Positions 58,314-64,000 of a DNA stretch of 64,000 bases are shown piece by piece. Source of the DNA: Zychaea mexicana (taxonomy: Eukaryota > Mucoromycota > Mucoromycetes > Mucorales > Lichtheimiaceae); NCBI RefSeq assembly GCF_025766255.1, contig NW_026516667.1:496001-560000 (forward strand), written 5' to 3'. A model generated the notes under the pieces. It searched no databases and was not told the DNA's origin. It saw nothing but the letters and a program-made list of their open reading frames with translations. Positions within the stretch are counted from its first letter, which is position 1. Every line of letters starts with the position of its first letter. The position numbers were made by a program, and so were the translations under genes.

Positions 58314-60098
58314 TTGTTATGACTGGGGGTAGATTGTGTGCGTATGTGCTGTGGTGGTGCGAGAGTGGCAGAAAAAGGGAAGAGGGAGAGAATACAAATA
58401 TAAAAATTGTCAAGCGACCCAAATGAAGCGACCCTTATTTATATTGAAGAGGGAGAAGCGCGATATTGGGTCGCCGCCTCATCATATTTAGTTTGCTTTT
58501 TACTTCTTGGTCACTTTTGCATGTGCCGTGTGTTTGGTCTGTGCTTTTTTTTGACCATGATCCACTCTATTCTTCGCGCTATACGTAGGCCATGTCTTGC
58601 CTAAGCGAAATTTGAAAACAAAAATTATTCCTTGGTGCGCTACTATATCCAGCTGCTTCTAAGTGTATTATTTATGCATTCAAAATGTGGCCAGTAGTAG
58701 ACAGATGATGGTGATGATGTATAGTCCATTACATAAGTTTCACACAACTGCTCATTCCTTTAAGTGATGGGAGTGATGGTGATGATTATTAACAGCATAG
58801 TAGTTTATGATTTGAGTTGAATAAGCGTCAACATTCACTAAACACGCCGCGACTTACCTCGAAAAGGATGTAGCGCACAAGCCCCCTATTAGCATTAAAT
58901 TATCACATGCTTATTGCTGAGCTAATGCTGTCCATCAAACATAATAAAATAATGCCTTGTGTTTCTTTGGACGATCTCTCATCTTAACAAAATTTATAAG
59001 AGCGCGATGGCAGAAGTAGAAGGGACCCACTAACTGGTCTATATAGCAACTGGTAATGTAGTACGCTTTCTTTTTCTCTCTCTCGGACATTGTCGGGTTC
59101 CAATAACATTCGACTCCTCTCCAAAGAAGACTTTTTCTTCCCATACCTAAATTTTACAGCAACTTAAAAACCGGTGACGTGCTTTTTATTAAATTTGATC
59201 TCGTGTTTGGAAGACGGCCACTGGCATCATCAAAATCAATAATATTGATAAGCCCCAACATCAATTTGGTCTGTATCGGCATAGCTATGTCCGACTCATG
59301 GAAGAAACAAAGAGGATAGTTATCGTAATCTTTAGTGACCACGGGAACTATCAGTAATCATGGTAATTAGTTTCCATGGCAATATTTAGTAGCCACATGG
59401 TAATTATAAGTAGCCATGGTAATCACCAGGAACGGTAACGATGGTGATCAGGGACCAAAAAAAAAGCCAAACAAATAATACGTAAAGCAAGAGAATGTTT
59501 TCTGTAAAGTGTTGTAAAGACGGTGCTTTTATGACCCCGCTTCTCAGAGTGGGTAGTGTGTCATGTTGCATGGCGTCGTTGACTTGCTGCAGGTCGTATT
59601 ACAAGCGGAGAGAAAGAAAGAGAGAGAAAGAGGGGGAGAATACGACGTCAGAGACACCAGAGGACATTTTAACACACAAAGACAAGCACAAAGGCACACA
59701 AAGAGAAAAAGCTCACACGCCCCACAACAAAGTCTCTTTTTTCTTCTGATATGATACACACACGCACACGCAATTATTTATTTGGGACACGACGCACCTA
59801 GTGCACAAATGTCGTCCTGAGCGCCAAAAACATTTTAAACGTGTGTATTTGTAGTGGTGTAAGGGGGGTGCTACTGAGAAGAAATAGAGAGATAGAGAGC
59901 AGGGGAGAGCCAAGGAAGGAGATGAGAAGCGAAGAGAGATGGGGGAGGCTCCCTTGCTTGGAATGGAAGGGGGGGGGGGCTTGGGGTGGGGAGGTGCTTC
60001 TCCAAATGACACTCACGTATAAAAGGGGGGCAGCACACACTCACCCATTCTTTTTCCTTCTTCTTTTCTTTCCACTACTTTTGACTTTGACTTTAAAC
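58314..60098. other. 1.8-kb divergent spacer
   Basis: Between the LACS start and the micro-protein gene. No supportable gene. It contains a degenerate tandem repeat at 59323-59456 (listed separately), GA-rich tracts at 59610-59720 and 59880-59980 with a G9 run near 59970, and a CT-rich leader up to 60098. Confidence 0.5.
59323..59456. repeat. Degenerate tandem repeat, about six units of 19-25 bp
   Basis: The core ATGGTAAT followed by AGT-GCC recurs: CGTAATctttAGTgaCC, ATGGTAATtAGTttCC, ATGGcAATatttAGTaGCC, ATGGTAATtataAGTaGCC, ATGGTAATcaccAGgaaC and ATGGTGATcAGggaCC. Units are imperfect in sequence and spacing. Confidence 0.75.
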
Positions 60099-60415
60099 AT
60101 GCAGCAGCCGCCTTTCTCCCTGCTACCTGCCACCTGCGAACTCTGTGGAAATTGGCTTCCTAACCACCAGGTATGAAATTGCCTCTTTCGCTTTTACTCT
60201 CTTTCCCCCACCTATCTTTCACCCCCACACCCCCAAACTAGCAGTGACTCACGACCTTGTTTCTATGGCATATGCAGACTTCATGTCCCAGAAACGGTGT
60301 CCATCCTTCCCAATGGACAATGACGACGCTACTTATCGTTGACGTTGACAGCAACAACGACAGCTTCGACAGCTTCGACAGCATCCCCCAAGACAGCGAT
60401 CAGGACGACGTCTAA
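60099..60415 (+). CDS. 69-residue C2HC micro-protein
   Basis: Two exons (60099..60170 and 60278..60415), with GTATGA donor and TGCAG acceptor, join in phase 0. The start MQQPPFSLLPAT leads to CELCGNWLPNHQTSC, with the intron between Gln and Thr. That gives a C-x2-C-x6-H-x3-C array, a plausible small zinc-binding knuckle built only by splicing. The C-terminus is acidic with a repeated SFDSFDS unit and ends in DSDQDDV. A CT-rich leader and a TATA-like TATAAAA at about 60016-60022, 80 bp upstream, fit a real promoter. No family is recognised and function is unknown. It may be a nucleic-acid or protein-binding peptide; that is a guess. The shortness is the main doubt. Confidence 0.55.
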
Positions 60416-61136
60416 AGAGAGAGACGTACACATACTCCAAGATATGACTCCCGCAAACAACCGTGTACCTAACATGCTCTCGGCACACAATCCGAGGCAG
60501 AAACACTTCTGTATCATATACCACTAGTATACATACCCCTTTTTCTTCTTCTTGCACCTCTTTATACATAAAACTTCTTTTCTTCTTTTCTTTCAACACT
60601 TTATGCACATATACTACCCCTCCTCTCTCCCTCTCTCGCATACAAAGACAGAAGAGAGAGGAAAAGAGGAAACATACCCCTGCCACACACACACAAATCT
60701 GTTAATTCTCTCTCATCTCTTTCTACTATATATACACACGCAGACCTCTCTTCTTCTTTTTCTTTTCTATACATAATTTCTCTCTTTTTTTCGGATTCAG
60801 ATTCTTACCACCATCTGTAATATGTCTTGTTATTCTTGCTCGCAACTCCATTAAAAACACATACATATGATTGATGACTTTTTTTTTGACAGAAAAGAAA
60901 GAAATGAGTGATAAACAAGTCTGATTGATGTCATGGCGTAGCACAAGGTGTGACATTGTGTGTGTATCGTGTGTAATCCTATCGGACTTGCTGCATGACT
61001 CACACCATACATAGCTTATTATTATAAAACACGCATCATTAACGTGTATATATGAAGTATCGCCAACTTTTATCTTTTGGGGGGAGGTGGAATCGACATG
61101 TTTGAAAGGGTAATGACAAAGAGAGAGAGACAGAGA
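60416..61136. other. Convergent 3' spacer, CT-rich
   Basis: 721 bp with CT-, CA- and T-rich simple sequence (60540-60790) and AT-rich sequence near the DUF1308 stop. No gene. Confidence 0.45.
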
Positions 61137-62612
61137 TCATTTCTCCTGTGTATACATTTTTTGTTCGGACAACGATCTCGGTTCATGCGAAACGATAGCT
61201 GTGCCTGTCATGGATGCGTCCAATAAGGCCTGCTGCATCCACTGGATAGCCGTTACAGTTGTCATGCGATAGCTATCCCCGCTTCCAAAGATGACGGCAT
61301 GAAATTCGGAAAACCTGCTACGGATCTTGCGTCCGTTATTTAACGCACTTTTTTGCACTGGTGGCTCCAGTAGGCCGCGGAACCGTTCCGACGGTTTATC
61401 TGGCAAGACCTCAATATGCATCTCTTGTTGACTTGTCCAAAGTGATGGATCGTGAGCTTCTTTGCCAAACAACTGGCGGAACCGGGCTCTTTCGTTCGCA
61501 CCACCAACAACATCCACGATTTGAACAAGTCGGTCATAGGCACTCTGGACCATAAAGAGCTGTTTATCACGGACAATAGACAAGAGTATGGGCAGTGCTG
61601 GCTCGACTTGCTCACGCCGTGCTTGGATCTGAAGCGCCTCGCCTAAAACTTGGTCCGGCAAGCATGGCCGATGCGTCATTTCAGAGATAAGCGCCAACGC
61701 CGTACTGACATCCAAGTTTAATGATGGCGTTGTTATTCCGTGGGGACATGTCGTGTTTGCATGAGTACTATTACAGTTGTAAGCATCCAATCCTGTCGAG
61801 CCAAGATGGACCTGGATACCCAAATCGCGTAATCGTTGTAATATTCGGTCCACGTATTCGTCCGTTCCTCCTGTTTGTACTCGCATAAATGCAAACACGA
61901 CAGTGGGCGTTTGAAAATGGACCTGGTGCGCACTAGCACTGCGGAGATACTGGTTCGCTTTTCTGAATATTGGCAAATCATCAAAAGGATCGGTTTTTTG
62001 CAAATCATCTTCATGATCACTGCTGCTGCTGCTGAAATCTGAATCACCGTCATCATCGTCTAACAACTCCAAACCAGCCATGTCAAACCGTAAACCTTTA
62101 GCATTACGAGCAATCACCTTGATCCACACCAAGCCATGTTCACTAATTAGGTCAACTTTGACGGTTTGGCGTCGGCGCATCAATGCGGCGCGCGAGATCC
62201 ACGTTCCGGGTTCTTTGGGTGGCACGCTTTTCAATTCCATGATGTGGTCGAGTTGTCGCGTCTGTGTAATGGCTTCATGGACGGATTCCAAGTAACTTAA
62301 ATTGGAACTTTGAATGTACTCTTTCTTAATGCGCGATGGATCTTCTATTAACTTTTCTCGATAAGTGGAAAAAAGTGAACATCAAGGGCTTTTTTACTTT
62401 TACAAAGTGTTCCCTTTGGCATACTATTGTATACAGACGATGAGTTTTACCTTGTCGAGAAAGCCCATCTCGGCAGTCAACGAATGGCTATATCGGTACA
62501 TGCCTTCAATATCACCGCGCGCTTCACAATCCCGTAGAATTGCCTGGCAACGCTCGCGTAGCGATTGAATCACTGCATAACCTTCTTGCTCGTCTGATTC
62601 GTTTTCGTTCAT
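61137..62612 (-). CDS. C7orf25-like protein (UPF0415/DUF1308)
   Basis: Two exons (62451..62612 and 61137..62351) encode 458 residues. The N-terminus (MNENESDEQEGYAVIQSLRE) is a helical region. Exon 2 opens with KKEYIQSSNLSYLESVHEAI, matching the family's 'ESHLQSTNLTHLQAIVESA', and continues with QTVKVDLISEHGLVWIKVIA and RNAKGL, equal to its '[26 protein letters not shown]'. PTVVFAFMRVQ and LRDLGIQVHLG correspond to the 'PHIIFAFY' and 'LKEMGISV' blocks. An acidic insert (DDDDGDSDFSSSSSDHEDD) and a Cys/His-containing loop lie between. The C-terminal half (LNLDVSTALALISEMTHRP, FHAVIFGSGDSYRMTTVTA) carries the rest of DUF1308. The conserved family has no agreed biochemical role. The start at 62612 avoids an unrelated hydrophobic 5' frame. 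Confidence 0.82.
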
Positions 62613-64000
62613 TAAAAAGTTATTTTGTAAGGTTATGACGGAGAAACGTACCACTCTCACTACGAAGAAATCTATTCTCATTCATACATACCCCACCAAT
62701 AGTATTATTTGTCTGAATCTATCATATCCCCGTCGTCATTGGCGTATCGTCCTCAAGTTGAAAAGTACATTACCATGACTGCCTAACACTGATGGTTAAC
62801 AACGCGGTGAGGCTGGATTCGCTGCGTATTATTGGCAGTGAAATGATACACACGTACACGGTCCCCCTGAACAAAATCAGAGACATGGTTCGTCCAAAAC
62901 TTCTTTTTAGTCCGGAATATTTACTGATTAATAGGAAAACCAATCCCTTTCCTCGAAACAAATTAGCATAATCACATTATTGTGGGGAATGTAGAATTAC
63001 CAAAGCGGTAATAAAATAAGAGTGCTGTGTACTGTATACAAACTCTAATGCCTTCAAATTCGCCGCCATGCAAGTGTTCACTGTGTTTGAGAAAATAATA
63101 TCATACAAATGTGTGTGTGTGTGTGTGTAAGAGACATACGCTGCAGCCTTTTTTAATTTTTGGGATTTCCCACACAATAAGAGAGGTGGGGATCCGGGTA
63201 ACTCAACCGGCCCCCACCCAGCAAGAAGTAGGCAATGAATCATGATGACGGGTGTGGTCAGTATGCTCTTTAAATTCATTGTTTAAGCGATGATTATGCT
63301 GCTGCTCGGTTGAGTAGGAGATCGCATCATCGTTGGAACCAGAAGAACCTGATAACGTGGCTGCCACGCAACTCATGACAAAATATTGATCCCATGCCAT
63401 TCCTGGGTACCATCTTGTATATTTTGTCGTTATGTACTAGCTAATACAAGTCAAGGGGATCAGTTGACAATGGGATCAATAAGAATATGATACAAACAAA
63501 CCTATCACCTACCGCTCTCCCTTGCACTGGCTGAGGATGTGGTTTGATTTATATGAGCTGCACACATAAAGAGAAAAGTGGCAGCGTAGCACAAAGAGGA
63601 GAGAGGGGAACGGGGAACCCGCACTACTTTATATGTTGACGTGTAATATTCTGATTTACACACATAAATTGAAAGCTTAAAGAACAAACCTGTCCTACCA
63701 TTGTCGTATGTTGAACTACCGAACATCCCCGTTTTCCACCCAAAGACAACGCCCCATAAATTTTTGTTAATAAAGGTTTTATGATTTTATTTGTAAACAA
63801 ACAAGAGTAAGAGTGGGGGTTGTTGGTGCTCGTTCCTCAACCATTATCGCTAATATGACATCCTAGCCTACATTGCTCCGAGCAAGCCAAGGTGACTGAC
63901 AGCGCCCCTCGTTACTTTTTATACTACCACTTTCTTTCAGTGGCAAACTTCTACATTGTATCATACGCGTCTCTTTCTCTCGATCTTTGGCTTTTCAAAA
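62613..64000. other. Right-end 1.4 kb without a clear gene
   Basis: Two weak candidates. The first is a plus-strand frame of 59 codons at about 62790-62969 (MVNNAVRLDSLRIIGSEMIH and onward, ending PFPRNKLA). The second is a minus-strand frame of 65 codons at 63203-63400 (MAWDQYFVMSCVAATLSGSS). Neither has a family match or clear splice support. (GT)n lies at 63109-63128. The last 60 bp are CT-rich and could be the leader of a plus-strand gene starting beyond the window. Confidence 0.35.

Overview
This is a eukaryotic, almost certainly fungal, chromosome segment. Nearly every gene is split by short GT-AG introns of about 55-140 nt. Leaders are CT-rich, and the gene set is fungal: trifunctional HIS4, heat-shock-factor regulator, F-box/WD40 protein, Kre9/Knh-like surface protein, vacuolar-type amino acid permeases. 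A bacterial-type GH8 glycosidase, a P450 relic and a GH3-GNAT relic, together with small intergenic distances, make an early-diverging fungus of the Mucoromycota (Mucorales-like) the best guess. That placement is an inference; no rRNA or other strict phylogenetic marker is present. I rebuilt the gene models by hand from splice consensus and reading frame; in each intact model the exon lengths sum to a whole number of codons.

Layout. At 0-6 kb, SCOC-like (-) and CIA1 (+) are head to head, followed by a GSKIP-domain protein (+) converging on an AVT1-like permease (-). From 6 to 9.7 kb I see no supportable gene. At 9.7-17.3 kb lie a six-exon GH8 hydrolase (+), HIS4 (+) and an ING-type PHD-finger protein (+), which ends 24 bp from the stop of convergent cyclin H (-). 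At 17.4-26.7 kb lie an HSF-type regulator (-), glucose-6-phosphate dehydrogenase (-) and an F-box/WD40 protein (+). From 26.7 to 38.4 kb is a gene-poor, decayed stretch. It holds a P450 pseudogene (-), a GH3-GNAT pseudogene (+) and the C-terminal relic of an MFS permease (+), with one intact gene, ornithine decarboxylase, in the middle. At 38.4-44.5 kb lie a LEA2/Vac7-like single-pass protein (-), a secreted EXORDIUM/PHI-1-family protein (+) and an unknown polytopic membrane protein (-). At 46.8-55.2 kb lie a 16-exon secreted subtilase (-), an AVT3-like permease (+) and a Knh-like type I membrane protein (-). At 55.6-64 kb lie a long-chain acyl-CoA synthetase (-), a 69-residue C2HC micro-protein (+) and a C7orf25/DUF1308 protein (-). 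The last 1.4 kb has no clear gene.

The intact genes are mostly conserved housekeeping functions: cytosolic Fe-S assembly, histidine synthesis, NADPH supply, polyamine synthesis, TFIIH kinase, chromatin reading, lipid activation, amino acid storage and wall/surface proteins. I see no operon-like functional cluster. The points worth a second look are the GH8 gene, the decayed island around ODC, a GC-AG intron in the subtilase, the C2HC micro-protein and a degenerate minisatellite. I found no CRISPR array, prophage, transposon or tRNA that I could support.
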